Shown here piece by piece: positions 39,717 through 47,666 of a DNA stretch of 64,000 nt. The translations under genes were made by a program, and so were the position numbers. The stretch spans positions 687,001-751,000 of the forward strand of contig NZ_RJUU01000001.1 in the NCBI RefSeq assembly GCF_003751445.1. Reading direction: 5' to 3'. The stretch comes from Streptomyces sp. 840.1. Its GTDB lineage: Bacteria; Actinomycetota; Actinomycetes; Streptomycetales; Streptomycetaceae. Numbering within the stretch: the first letter of the stretch is position 1; each line of letters starts with the position of its first letter. The notes under the pieces were generated by a model, which saw nothing but the letters and a program-made list of their open reading frames with translations, ran no database searches and was not told the origin of the DNA.

Positions 39717-40604
39717 TCAGTACTGCGACTGGAGGTGCTGCCAGAAGCCGTCGCGGAGCGCCCGCCGCAGATGGGCGTGGCCGCGCAGCGAGTGCTGGAG
39801 CAGGCGCTCGGCCTCGACCAGCAGGTCCTGGTCGACGGAGCCCGGCAGGTACGGGTGCCCGGGGAGCAGGTCGGCCAGGGACTCGCGGCCGCGCGCGGCG
39901 AGCCAGGCCGCGGCGATCTGCGTGCCGACGAAGCGGACGTCGTCGCGCGAGGGCGCCGGGGAGTCGTCCTCGTAGGTGGTGACGGGGCGTCTGGTCACGT
40001 AGGGGCGGCAGAAGTCGAGGTCGAAGGTGCGCTGGCTGTCGACCTCCCAGAGCAGTGGTTCGGCCTGGTTGCGGCCTTCCGCGGCCTCGATGCCCCAGAG
40101 GTGGACGCGGGCCCCGTACCCCTGTGCTGCCTCGACGGCCGACACCAGGTCCTCGTCGCCGCCGACGAGTGCGGCATCGCTGATGGCGCGGTGGCGGGCG
40201 AGGGATTCGAGGTCGGTGCGGATGAGTGAGTCGACGCCCTTCTGCTGGTTGTTGGCGTTGAGGTTGCCGAGTCTGACCTTGACGTCGGGGAGTTCCGCGA
40301 TGGACTGCTGCTCGACGGTGTGGATCCGGCGCCTGGCCCCGTCGTACCAGTACACGCGGAGGAGCCGGCTGTCCGCGAAGATCGTGCGGGCCTTGTCGAT
40401 GAAGGCCTCGATCAGCCCCTCCGAGTCGAGGTCGAAGGAGCGCCGGTCCTCGGTGCCGGTGACGAGCAGCCCGGCCGCGGCGTACACATAGCCCGCGTCG
40501 ACGAAGATCGCGTGGGTCGAGGGGGTCTTCGACACCTCGGCGAGCACGCGCTGGAGCAGTTCGTTGGTGCGGTCCAGACGCTCGCCGGTCTCTGCGTCGT
40601 TCAT
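39717..40604 (-). CDS. NYN-domain (PIN-like) putative RNase
   Basis: A 295-residue protein whose residues about 30-190 match the NYN/LabA fold. Conserved acidic positions are in AIFVDAGYVY, QQKGVDSLIRTDL and ALVGGDEDLVSAVEAAQGYG, which together form the PIN-type metal site. A helical C-terminal domain of about 100 residues follows and may bind a partner or RNA. NYN proteins are usually RNA-processing nucleases. It is divergent from the 50-residue SigR-linked gene, sharing a 222-bp intergenic region. Substrate unknown. Confidence 0.82.
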   Translation of the reverse strand: MNDAETGERLDRTNELLQRVLAEVSKTPSTHAIFVDAGYVYAAAGLLVTGTEDRRSFDLDSEGLIEAFIDKARTIFADSRLLRVYWYDGARRRIHTVEQQSIAELPDVKVRLGNLNANNQQKGVDSLIRTDLESLARHRAISDAALVGGDEDLVSAVEAAQGYGARVHLWGIEAAEGRNQAEPLLWEVDSQRTFDLDFCRPYVTRRPVTTYEDDSPAPSRDDVRFVGTQIAAAWLAARGRESLADLLPGHPYLPGSVDQDLLVEAERLLQHSLRGHAHLRRALRDGFWQHLQSQY

Positions 40605-40688
40605 ACGGGCCTCGTCGTGGATGTCGTCGTCCGCGCATGCTCGGTTACCTGCTGGTACTTAGACATCCAAAAAATTTCCTTAGCGTAG

Positions 40689-40714
40689 GGAATGATTGCA
40701 GGAGGCAAGCCGTT
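40689..40714 (+). promoter_or_regulatory. SigR-type promoter (GGAAT-N18-GTT) of the 50-residue gene
   Basis: GGAAT at 40689-40693 and GTT at 40712-40714 are separated by exactly 18 nt. Expected start about 40721, giving a leader near 105 nt. Second exact match in the window besides moeZ. Confidence 0.7.
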
Positions 40715-40826
40715 GTACACCTCGTGGGGCGCGAGACGTACCAGCCTGGCGCCCCTCATCCTTGCGGACGGGTCACCCGTCCTCCCAGTAGTTCTCCAGC
40801 AGGAGGATCAGACGAAGGGAAGCCGT

Positions 40827-40979
40827 ATGCGCTTCGAGATCATGCGACTCGACGATGTCGACGGTACCGCCGTGGACAGCACCGTCGTGGACGCCGCCTC
40901 CGTCAACCGGATCGTGCAGCAGGCCGCAGCATTGGGCCAGCGCATCTATATCCGCCCGGCCGACAACTCGGCCTCGTAA
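40827..40979 (+). CDS. 50-residue conserved-looking small protein
   Basis: Encodes a 50-residue protein beginning MRFEIMRLDDVDGTAVDS and ending IRPADNSAS. It has no cysteines or membrane segments and predicts as a short alpha/beta unit. The ATG follows GAAGGGA at good spacing; a longer in-frame start at 40692 would sit inside the SigR-type promoter and is rejected. The promoter predicts induction by disulfide stress. A clean terminator follows. Function unknown; I do not recognise a named family. Confidence 0.75.
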   Translation: MRFEIMRLDDVDGTAVDSTVVDAASVNRIVQQAAALGQRIYIRPADNSAS

Positions 40980-41001
40980 CACCTTGCCGGTATAAAGACG
41001 A

Positions 41002-41036
41002 AGCGCCCCCGCACGGACCGATCGTGCGGGGGCGCT
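41002..41036. terminator. 14-bp bidirectional terminator
   Basis: AGCGCCCCCGCACG (41002-41015) pairs with 41023-41036 between the 50-residue gene and convergent marC. Confidence 0.85.
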
Positions 41037-41054
41037 GTGCTGCGCGGGGCGGGG

Positions 41055-41660
41055 TCAGGCGTTCTGGATGACCTGGGTGACGCCGTTGATGATCTGCTGC
41101 ACGGCGATGGCGGACAGCATCATCCCGGCCAGCCTGGTGACCAGCACGACGCCGCCGTCCTTGATGACCCGGATGATCAGCAGCGAGTAGCGCATGGTCA
41201 GCCAGAGCACCACGTGCATGGCGACGATCGCCGTCCAGACGGAGAACTGGCTCCCGAGGCTGTCGGCGTGCTGGACGGCGAGGATCACCGAGACGATCGC
41301 GCCGGGACCGGCGAGCAGCGGCATGCCGAGCGGTACGAGCGCCACGTTGACGTCCTTCGTCTGCGTCGGCTCGTCCGTCTTGCCGGTCAGCAGGTCCAGC
41401 GCGATCAGCAGCAGGAGCAGACCGCCCGCGATCATCAGCGCGGGTACGGAGACGTGGAGGTAGTCCAGGATCTGCTGGCCGAGCACTCCGAAGACGGCGA
41501 TCACGCCGAAGGCGACGGAGACCGCCTGCAGCGCCATCTTGCGCTGGGTCTTGGCGGGGCGGCCGGCGGTGAGGGCCAGGAAGATCGGGGTGATTCCGGG
41601 CGGATCCATAATCACAAAAAGCGTGAGAAAAAGGGATCCGAAGACAGCGACGTCGAACAC
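41055..41660 (-). CDS. MarC-family integral membrane protein
   Basis: A 201-residue protein with six predicted helices and the MarC signatures VIMDPPGITPIFLALT near the N-terminus and PLGMPLLAGPGAIVSVIL mid-protein, the repeated Pro/Gly-rich half-motifs of the family. The GTG at 41660 starts directly before the first helix. MarC proteins were once linked to multiple antibiotic resistance, but their transport function is unproven. It shares no operon with neighbours; a 193-bp gap precedes it. Confidence 0.88.
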   Translation of the reverse strand: MFDVAVFGSLFLTLFVIMDPPGITPIFLALTAGRPAKTQRKMALQAVSVAFGVIAVFGVLGQQILDYLHVSVPALMIAGGLLLLLIALDLLTGKTDEPTQTKDVNVALVPLGMPLLAGPGAIVSVILAVQHADSLGSQFSVWTAIVAMHVVLWLTMRYSLLIIRVIKDGGVVLVTRLAGMMLSAIAVQQIINGVTQVIQNA

Positions 41661-41853
41661 AGTGAGCCTTGCGGGGAGAGAGCGGGAATTCGGCAGGGAC
41701 GGCGCACCGGACGAGTGCCGGACCGGCGTCCGCCGGAGAGTCCGGACGGCAGCCGCAACAGCACGGTGCGCAGGGGGGGTGCGTGGTACGCGGGGGTGGT
41801 GCGGGCGGCGTCGCGGTGCGGCGCGGCCGGGTGGGGCAGTGGCGCGCGGGCCG

Positions 41854-42723
41854 TTACGGGACGAGCGGTCCGCCGGCTCCCGGCACGGGGAATGCCCCGG
41901 TGGCGCGCCGGGTGATCTCGCCGTAGATCTCGGGGTCGGTGACGTTCTCGCCGAGCCGTACGGTCTTGCGGCTGCCGTGGTAGTCGCTCGACCCGGTGGC
42001 CAGCAGCCCCAGCTCGCGGGCGAGCCCGCGCAGCCTGGCCCTGGTCGGCTCGTCGTGGTCCATGTGGTCGGCCTCGATACCGTCGAGCCCGGCGGCGGCC
42101 AGCTCCGCGATGGCGGATTCGGGGATCACGTGGCCGCGCTTGACGGCGGCGGGGTGGGCGAGCACGGTGACGCCGCCGGCGGCCTTGACCAGCCGGACCG
42201 CGTCGAAGGGGTCGAGCTCGTGCTTCTCGGCGTGGGCGCGCCCGCCGTCGGCGAGCCACTGCGGGGTGAAGGCGTCGGAGACGCTCGGCACGACGCCGAG
42301 CTCGACCAGTGCGGTGGCGATGTGCGGCCGCCCGACCGATCCGTCGCCGGCGATCCGCGCGACCTGCTCCCACTCGACCGGCACGCCCAGCTCCTGGAGC
42401 TTGCGCACCATGGTCCTGGCGCGCGGCACCCGGTCGTCGCGGACCAGCTCGCGCTCGCGCGCCAGCTCGGGCTCGTCGGGGTCGAAGAGGTAGGCCAGCA
42501 TGTGCAGGCCGCCCGCGCCTTCGAGCCGGCAGGACAGCTCGGCGCCGGTGACCAGGGTGAGCCCGGCGGGCAGGGCGGCTATCGCCTCGGCGTGCCCGCG
42601 GACCGTGTCGTGGTCGGTGAGGGCTACGACGTCCAGGCCTGCGGCGGCGGCTTCCCGCACCAGCTCGGCGGGGGTGTCCGTGCCGTCCGACGCGGTGGAG
42701 TGGGTGTGCAGGTCGATGCGCAC
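41854..42723 (-). CDS. PHP-domain phosphoesterase
   Basis: A 289-residue PHP protein. Metal ligands are visible in order: RIDLHTHST, ALTDHDTV, the Glu in VTGAELSC, VLAHPAA, and SSDYHGS at the end. Similar proteins hydrolyse 3',5'-bisphosphonucleotides or 5' RNA ends (YciV/RNase AM group), which is the likeliest role. The GTG at 42723 follows GGAG by 8 nt; a longer frame to 42780 is not supported. Same strand as, and 76 bp downstream of, the zinc-ribbon gene. Confidence 0.85.
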   Translation of the reverse strand: MRIDLHTHSTASDGTDTPAELVREAAAAGLDVVALTDHDTVRGHAEAIAALPAGLTLVTGAELSCRLEGAGGLHMLAYLFDPDEPELARERELVRDDRVPRARTMVRKLQELGVPVEWEQVARIAGDGSVGRPHIATALVELGVVPSVSDAFTPQWLADGGRAHAEKHELDPFDAVRLVKAAGGVTVLAHPAAVKRGHVIPESAIAELAAAGLDGIEADHMDHDEPTRARLRGLARELGLLATGSSDYHGSRKTVRLGENVTDPEIYGEITRRATGAFPVPGAGGPLVP

Positions 42724-42799
42724 GACTCGGACTCCAGTGCTCGCGGCCGGATGGGGGACGCCCAAGGATAACCGGCTCACGCGTCGGTTCCGGACCCGC

Positions 42800-43444
42800 T
42801 CAGGGACCGCTCAGCAGCCGGGGGGTGAGCGCGCCGCAGGGCACGAGGTCGACCTCTCCCCCGGCGTCACGCAGATCGGTGAGCACCAGTTCGTCGTACA
42901 TCAGGAGGCCGGACTGCTCGGGCCAGACGATCGCCCAGAGCCACAGGCCGCGCGCCTCACCGGCGAAGACGGCCCGGTCGGCGGGGGCGTCCTTCACGTG
43001 CCAGAGCGGGGTCGGCCGTCCGGCGGCGAGCACCTTGACGTCCGGCGGGCCGTCCACCCGCAGGTACGGGCCAGGGTCGGGGCCGTCGATTCCGGCGTAC
43101 CGCGCACCGAGTCCGACGCCGAGCTCCTCGGCGACGAGCAGCAGCTCACCGATGCCGCCGAGCGGCCCCGGTCCGGAGCAGGCCACGGCGGTGGCCCGGC
43201 CGCCGCCCCGGTCGTCGCCCGCGCACGCCACACCGGTGAAGAGCCAGCCGACCGGCAGCGGCCAGGGCATCCACACGGGCACCCGTGCGCGGTGCACCAC
43301 CACACCGAGCGCCTCCACACCGGGCGGGATGACCGGCTGCAGCGGCTGCACACTGCCGTGCACGTCGCACTGCCAGGTGTCGTCGAAGAAACCGGGCGCC
43401 TTGACCCGGCCTCCGCACTTCGGGCAACTGGGTTCGCCCCTCAT
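42800..43444 (-). CDS. zinc-ribbon hypothetical protein (DUF6758-like)
   Basis: A 214-residue protein with an N-terminal zinc ribbon (EPSCPKCGG, then WQCDVHG) and a Gly/Pro-rich globular remainder with conserved-looking segments VGWLFTGVACAGDDRGG and AGEARGLWLWAIVWPEQSG. I associate it with a streptomycete DUF (6758) but cannot confirm. The ATG at 43444 is preferred; a TTG three codons earlier has the better-placed GGAGG. Function unknown. Divergent from the MFS gene across a 157-bp AT-rich region. Confidence 0.65.
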   Translation of the reverse strand: MRGEPSCPKCGGRVKAPGFFDDTWQCDVHGSVQPLQPVIPPGVEALGVVVHRARVPVWMPWPLPVGWLFTGVACAGDDRGGGRATAVACSGPGPLGGIGELLLVAEELGVGLGARYAGIDGPDPGPYLRVDGPPDVKVLAAGRPTPLWHVKDAPADRAVFAGEARGLWLWAIVWPEQSGLLMYDELVLTDLRDAGGEVDLVPCGALTPRLLSGP

Positions 43445-43532
43445 AACAACCAACCGTCCTCCCCGGCCGTCGCCGCGTCAAGGACGATCACCCTTCCGCA
43501 GTGTGGCTCTCACCAGGGGATTTAGATGTAGC

Positions 43533-43562
43533 TTGCATTTATTAGCCTCTCTAACTTATTCT
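43533..43562 (+). promoter_or_regulatory. candidate promoter of the MFS gene
   Basis: TTGCAT, 18-nt spacer, TATTCT, in an unusually AT-rich stretch. The spacer carries TTAG-N5-CTAA, a possible operator. Confidence 0.5.
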
Positions 43563-43601
43563 GTGCATAACGCATCGATCTAGTGGAGAGCGAGTAGTCC
43601 C

Positions 43602-44834
43602 ATGCAGGGAGAGGATCCGTTCGACTCAGGAACGGTCAGCATCCTGCGCCAGCCGAAGGCCGTCTGGGCCACAGCGGGCGCTTCTGTTGTCGCGTTCATG
43701 GGAATCGGCCTGGTTGACCCGATTCTGCCGTCCATCGCCAAGGGCCTGGAAGCGACGCCGAGTCAGGTGTCCCTGCTCTTCACCTCCTACTTCCTGATCA
43801 CCGCCGTGGCGATGCTGGTGACCGGCTTCGTCTCCAGCCGGATCGGCGGGCGCAAGACGCTGCTGGCCGGGCTGGCGCTCGTCGTGGTCTTCGCCGCGCT
43901 GTCCGGCACCTCGTCATCCGTGGCGGAGCTCGTCGGCTTCCGGGCCGGCTGGGGCCTGGGCAACGCCCTCTTCGTCTCGACGGCGCTCGCGGTGATCGTC
44001 GGCGCGGCCGCGGGCGGCAGCTCGGCGGCGATCCTGCTGTACGAGTCGGCGCTCGGCCTCGGCATGGCCTGCGGGCCGCTGCTCGGCGCGCTGCTCGGTG
44101 ACGCCAGCTGGCGCTACCCGTTCTTCGGGACCGCCGCGCTGATGGCGATCGGCTTCGTCTGCATCACGGCGTTCCTCAAGGAACAGCCCAAGCCCGCGAA
44201 GAAGACGTCACTGCTCGACCCGATCAAGGCGCTCGGCCACCGCGGCCTCGCCTCCGTCGCCACCTCGGCGTTCTTCTACAACTACGCCTTCTTCACGATC
44301 CTGGCGTTCACGCCGTTCGTGCTGAACATGTCGCCGTACAAGTCCGGCGCGGTGTTCTTCGCCTGGGGCCTGCTGCTCGCGGTGTTCTCGGTACTGGTCG
44401 CGCCGAGGCTGCAGAAGCGCTTCGGCTCGCTCAAGGTGGTCGGCGCCTCGCTGGTGCTGCTCGCCGCCGACCTGGTCATCCTCGGCTACGGCAACCACAC
44501 CACGGCCATCGTCTGCACGATCGTCTCCGGCGCCTTCATCGGCATGAACAACACCGTCTACACGGAGCTGGCACTCGGGGTGTCCGACGCGCCGCGTCCG
44601 GTGGCCAGCGCCGGTTACAACTTCGTCCGCTGGTTCGCCGCGGCCGCCGCGCCCTTCCTGGCCCCGAAGATCGAGGAGTGGAGCAACATCCACATCCCGT
44701 TCGTGATCGCCGCCGTCGCCGCCGTCATCGGCGCGGTAGTCGTCTGGGTGCGGCGCTCGGCCCTCACCCACGAGGCGGAGGAGCTGGAGCCGAAGCACGC
44801 CACCGAGGACGGCGTCACGGTCTTCGCCAACTGA
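43602..44834 (+). CDS. MFS transporter (AraJ/drug-efflux type)
   Basis: A 410-residue major facilitator with 12 predicted helices and a short cytosolic tail. Helix 1 contains FMGIGLVDPILPSIAKGL, a DHA1-type opening; the loop-2/3 motif A is GFVSSRIGGRKTLL. NFVRWFAAAAAP lies in a C-terminal helix. A charged loop (KEQPKPAKKTS) separates the halves. The ATG follows GGAGAG, with a promoter in an AT-rich region at 43533. Probably exports a small molecule; substrate unknown. No regulator gene is adjacent. Confidence 0.88.
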   Translation: MQGEDPFDSGTVSILRQPKAVWATAGASVVAFMGIGLVDPILPSIAKGLEATPSQVSLLFTSYFLITAVAMLVTGFVSSRIGGRKTLLAGLALVVVFAALSGTSSSVAELVGFRAGWGLGNALFVSTALAVIVGAAAGGSSAAILLYESALGLGMACGPLLGALLGDASWRYPFFGTAALMAIGFVCITAFLKEQPKPAKKTSLLDPIKALGHRGLASVATSAFFYNYAFFTILAFTPFVLNMSPYKSGAVFFAWGLLLAVFSVLVAPRLQKRFGSLKVVGASLVLLAADLVILGYGNHTTAIVCTIVSGAFIGMNNTVYTELALGVSDAPRPVASAGYNFVRWFAAAAAPFLAPKIEEWSNIHIPFVIAAVAAVIGAVVVWVRRSALTHEAEELEPKHATEDGVTVFAN

Positions 44835-44949
44835 ACCACCGGGGCCGGGCCCGGACCCGCCCCGCCCTCGAACGCCCCGCCCGCGGCCGCCTCCTCGCCG
44901 CGCGGCGGGGCTTTCGGCGTTTCCGCAGGCCCGCACCGCCCGCCCGGTG

Positions 44950-45534
44950 TCAGTCCAGGGCCACCGGGGCGCGCAGCGGATCGCGCAGGTCCGTCCCCCG
45001 GGACAGCCACCGCTCCTGGAGCTCCTGAGCGCCCCGGACCCGCTTCCAGGCGGCCTCGTTGTGCGTCATCGGCAGCAGCGGCAGGAACCGCACCGCCTCC
45101 ATCGGCGCGTCCAGCTCCAGATCCTCGACCAGGCCCCCGGGCTCGGCGACGAGCACGGAGCTGAACGGCGCTCCGGGCCACAGCGGCTCACCGAGGTCCA
45201 GCGAGGCGCCGGGAGCCACGATCACCCCCTCCACCTGCGGCGAGGCGGCGAGCACCGCGAGCTTGCGCAGCACCTGGTCGGTGTCCGCGAGGCCGGCCCG
45301 CACCGACAGGACCAGTTCGGCCCGAGGTCCCTTCACCGGGTCGGCGAAGGGGTCGGAGGGGTCGGCCATCGGCTGCGCGGACATGCCGAGCGTGGCGTAC
45401 CTCACCACGTCGCCGTCGATGAACCGGAGCACCTCGATCCGTTCCGTACCGAGGAATGTCACTGCCGCACGTGCGTCCGGTTCACCCAGGCCCGTCCGCA
45501 GACGGGCCTCGACCAGAGCAAGAATTTCTGCCAT
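44950..45534 (-). CDS. suppressor-of-fused (SUFU) domain protein
   Basis: A 194-residue protein resembling bacterial SUFU-domain proteins (PF05076 region). Typical stretches are FLGTERIEVLRF, YATLGMSAQPM, GPRAELVLSVR and FLPLLPMTHNEAAW. No membrane segment. Bacterial members often appear with toxin immunity systems, but no toxin gene is nearby and this copy is in a conserved-looking chromosomal region. The ATG at 45534 is chosen over a longer frame to 45624. Function unknown. Confidence 0.75.
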   Translation of the reverse strand: MAEILALVEARLRTGLGEPDARAAVTFLGTERIEVLRFIDGDVVRYATLGMSAQPMADPSDPFADPVKGPRAELVLSVRAGLADTDQVLRKLAVLAASPQVEGVIVAPGASLDLGEPLWPGAPFSSVLVAEPGGLVEDLELDAPMEAVRFLPLLPMTHNEAAWKRVRGAQELQERWLSRGTDLRDPLRAPVALD

Positions 45535-45947
45535 GTGGCGAGCATAGGACGCGTATGGAACGGGCAAAGTAAGAGATTGGCCCTGTGCCTGCTGATAGCC
45601 TGGGCCCGCCGGTCGGGACAGCACGCAGAAGCGTCGCTCTCAAGTCCCGACGCAACGTCGTCCCTCACGGGGGACCGACCGGAGGAGGTGGGGCTGCGGT
45701 GGATCCAAGTCGACCGTGCAGTACCAACCGCTCTTCCGCCCGACACCTTTCTTCTGTGATCTGACGCCTTCCCGGCCACGGCCCATGGCGTTTCGCACGA
45801 CGGAAGAGCACCCCCTTTTTGCCTGTCTGTAGCGAACGCCGTCATCGCGCCGCCGCGGTGCCGCCCGCTTTGCGGACGTGAGCCCACGTCCCCATTCCGG
45901 GCTGTTCCACGCCCTCGCCGACGGCCCCTCCGTGAAGGAGCCCAGCC
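45535..45947 (+). other. 413-bp region with long, structured corA leader
   Basis: No conventional gene. Inverted repeats can be drawn: GTCGGGAC (45612-45619) with GTCCCGAC (45644-45651); GTCCC-TCAC-GGGGGAC (45659-45674); GGCGTTTCGC (45787-45796) with GCGAACGCC (45832-45840) around a run of T; and GGACGTG-AGC-CCACGTCC just before corA. A 21-codon ORF lies at 45699-45764. Together these suggest a regulatory leader, perhaps magnesium-responsive, but I could not match a known riboswitch. Confidence 0.5.
45699..45764 (+). CDS. candidate 21-codon upstream ORF in the corA leader
   Basis: GTG at 45699 is ten bases after GGAGGAGG and opens a 21-residue peptide beginning MDPSRPCSTNRSS, ending TGA at 45764. 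An alternative GTG at 45689 in another frame ends at about the same place. Proline near the start would suit a Mg-sensitive leader peptide, but coding status is unproven. Confidence 0.3.
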   Translation: MDPSRPCSTNRSSARHLSSVI

Positions 45948-47069
45948 ATGTCGATGATCCGTGACCTGCGCGCTGTGGTGCGCCCGTCCCTGCGCAAGAC
46001 CAACACGCTGCACAGCAGCTACGACACCACCCGTGATCCGTCCGCCTCCAGCGCGGTCGTCGACTGCGCGGTCTACCGCGACGGACGCCGGGTCGCGGAG
46101 GAGGACGGCACCTGCCGTACGCCGCACGAGGCGATGCTCCGGGTGCGGGAGAAGGGCGGCTTCGCCTGGATCGGCCTCCACGAGCCGACCGAGGAGGAGT
46201 TCGCGGGCATCGCCCGGGAGTTCGGGCTGCACCCGCTGGCCGTCGAGGACGCCGTCCACGCCCATCAGCGGCCGAAGCTGGAGCGGTACGACGACACCCT
46301 GTTCACCGTCTTCAAGACCATCCACTACGTCGAGCACGCCGAGCTGACCGCGACCAGCGAGGTCGTGGAGACCGGCGAGGTGATGTGCTTCACCGGCCGG
46401 GACTTCGTCATCACCGTGCGGCACGGCGGCCACGGCTCGCTGCGCGCGCTGCGCCACCGGCTCCAGGACGACCCCGAGCTGCTCGCCAAGGGCCCGTCTG
46501 CGGTCCTGCACTCCATCGCCGACCATGTCGTCGACGGCTACATCGCGGTGGCGGGCGCCGTGCAGGAGGACATCGACGAGGTGGAGATCGAGGTCTTCTC
46601 CACTCCCGACAAGGGCGGCCCGCGCGGTTCGGACGCCGGCCGGATCTACCAGCTCAAGCGCGAGGTGCTGGAGTTCAAGCGGGCCGTGTCGCCGCTCCTG
46701 CGCCCGATGCAGCTGCTCAGCGAGCGGCCGATGCGGCTGATCGACCCGGACATCCAGAAGTACTTCCGAGACGTCGCGGACCACCTCGTACGGGTGCAGG
46801 AAGAGGTCATCGGCTTCGACGAGCTGCTGAACTCGATCCTCCAGGCCAACCTGGCGCAGGCGACCGTCGCGCAGAACGAGGACATGCGCAAGATCACCTC
46901 CTGGGCGGCCATCATCGCCGTGCCGACGATGATCTGCGGGGTCTACGGCATGAACTTCAAGCACATGCCCGAGCTGCGCTGGACGTACGGCTATCCGATG
47001 GTGCTGGGCTTCATCGGCGTGGTCTGCTTCTCCATCCACCGCATGCTCAAGCGCAACGGCTGGCTCTGA
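45948..47069 (+). CDS. corA: CorA-type magnesium/cobalt transporter
   Basis: A 373-residue CorA. A large cytosolic N-terminal domain and long stalk helix lead to two C-terminal membrane helices. The signature YGMNF (GMN motif) lies between them. The stretch LHPLAVEDAVHAHQRPKLERYD is the conserved Mg-sensing funnel region, and the C-terminus is basic (RMLKRNGWL), the positive ring. The ATG at 45948 follows AAGGAG. Long structured leader upstream; a 10-bp hairpin follows. Lies about 1.6 kb from the MgtE-like gene, grouping two Mg-related proteins. Confidence 0.93.
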   Translation: MSMIRDLRAVVRPSLRKTNTLHSSYDTTRDPSASSAVVDCAVYRDGRRVAEEDGTCRTPHEAMLRVREKGGFAWIGLHEPTEEEFAGIAREFGLHPLAVEDAVHAHQRPKLERYDDTLFTVFKTIHYVEHAELTATSEVVETGEVMCFTGRDFVITVRHGGHGSLRALRHRLQDDPELLAKGPSAVLHSIADHVVDGYIAVAGAVQEDIDEVEIEVFSTPDKGGPRGSDAGRIYQLKREVLEFKRAVSPLLRPMQLLSERPMRLIDPDIQKYFRDVADHLVRVQEEVIGFDELLNSILQANLAQATVAQNEDMRKITSWAAIIAVPTMICGVYGMNFKHMPELRWTYGYPMVLGFIGVVCFSIHRMLKRNGWL

Positions 47070-47079
47070 CCGTTCCGCC

Positions 47080-47105
47080 ACCGGCCGGCCCCTGTGCCGG
47101 CCGGT
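47080..47105 (+). terminator. hairpin after corA
   Basis: ACCGGCCGGC and its complement around a 6-nt loop, directly after the corA stop and just before the next gene's -10 element. Confidence 0.6.
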
Positions 47106-47119
47106 CTAAGCTCTGCCCC

Positions 47120-47638
47120 ATGACTGCTGCTGACACGCTGCTCGGACCGGCCCTCGTCGAGGAGGCCACCAAGAAGTCGGGCCTGGTCTGGGTGCGCGGC
47201 ACCGGGCCCGCGCGGGCACTGTGGCACGTGTGGCACGAGGGCGCGGCGTACTTCGTCGGGGACGGCCCCGGCGAGCAGCCGCTGCCGGCCGGTCTCACCG
47301 ACGGGGCCAACGCCGAAGTGACCGTCCGCAGCAAGGACAAGGGCGGCCGGCTCGTCGCCTGGACGGCTTCGGTGGCCCAGCTCGCCCCGCACTCCGAGGA
47401 GTGGGAGGCGGCGGTGGCCGAGCTCAGGGGCAAGCGGCTGAACGCGCCGGACGCGGAACAGATGACCGAACGCTGGGCGCGCGAGTGCCGGATCGTACGG
47501 CTCACGCCGCTCGACTCCCGTACCGATCTGCCGACGGGCTCGGGGGCTGCGGCGCCGCTGCCCACCACCGCGACCACCCGGCAGCCGGTACCGGCCGGGC
47601 TGCCACGGCTGCTGAAGCGCTCGCTCAGGAAGCCGTAG
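47120..47638 (+). CDS. hypothetical protein
   Basis: A 172-residue protein with no recognised family. Residues 20-90 (VWVRGTGPARALWHVWHEG, AYFVGDGPGEQ) look like a beta-barrel of the flavin-reductase/PNPOx split-barrel sort; the C-terminal 40 residues are Thr/Pro-rich and basic. No Shine-Dalgarno; TAAGCT (47107-47112) lies 7 nt before the ATG, fitting a leaderless transcript. Convergent with the lipoprotein gene, 28 bp apart. Function unknown. Confidence 0.7.
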   Translation: MTAADTLLGPALVEEATKKSGLVWVRGTGPARALWHVWHEGAAYFVGDGPGEQPLPAGLTDGANAEVTVRSKDKGGRLVAWTASVAQLAPHSEEWEAAVAELRGKRLNAPDAEQMTERWARECRIVRLTPLDSRTDLPTGSGAAAPLPTTATTRQPVPAGLPRLLKRSLRKP

Positions 47639-47666
47639 CGGCCCGCCCGGCGGACCCGTCCTGCGC

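Noticed and set aside
43533..43575. Iron-box (DtxR/IdeR) site before the MFS gene
   Set aside because: Only the right half (CTAACTTA) resembles the consensus; the left half does not match.
44950..45534. SUFU protein as immunity gene of a toxin system
   Set aside because: No toxin or secretion gene is adjacent and the region looks conserved.
45535..45947. M-box or ydaO riboswitch before corA
   Set aside because: Conserved cores of these classes could not be found; only generic hairpins were seen.
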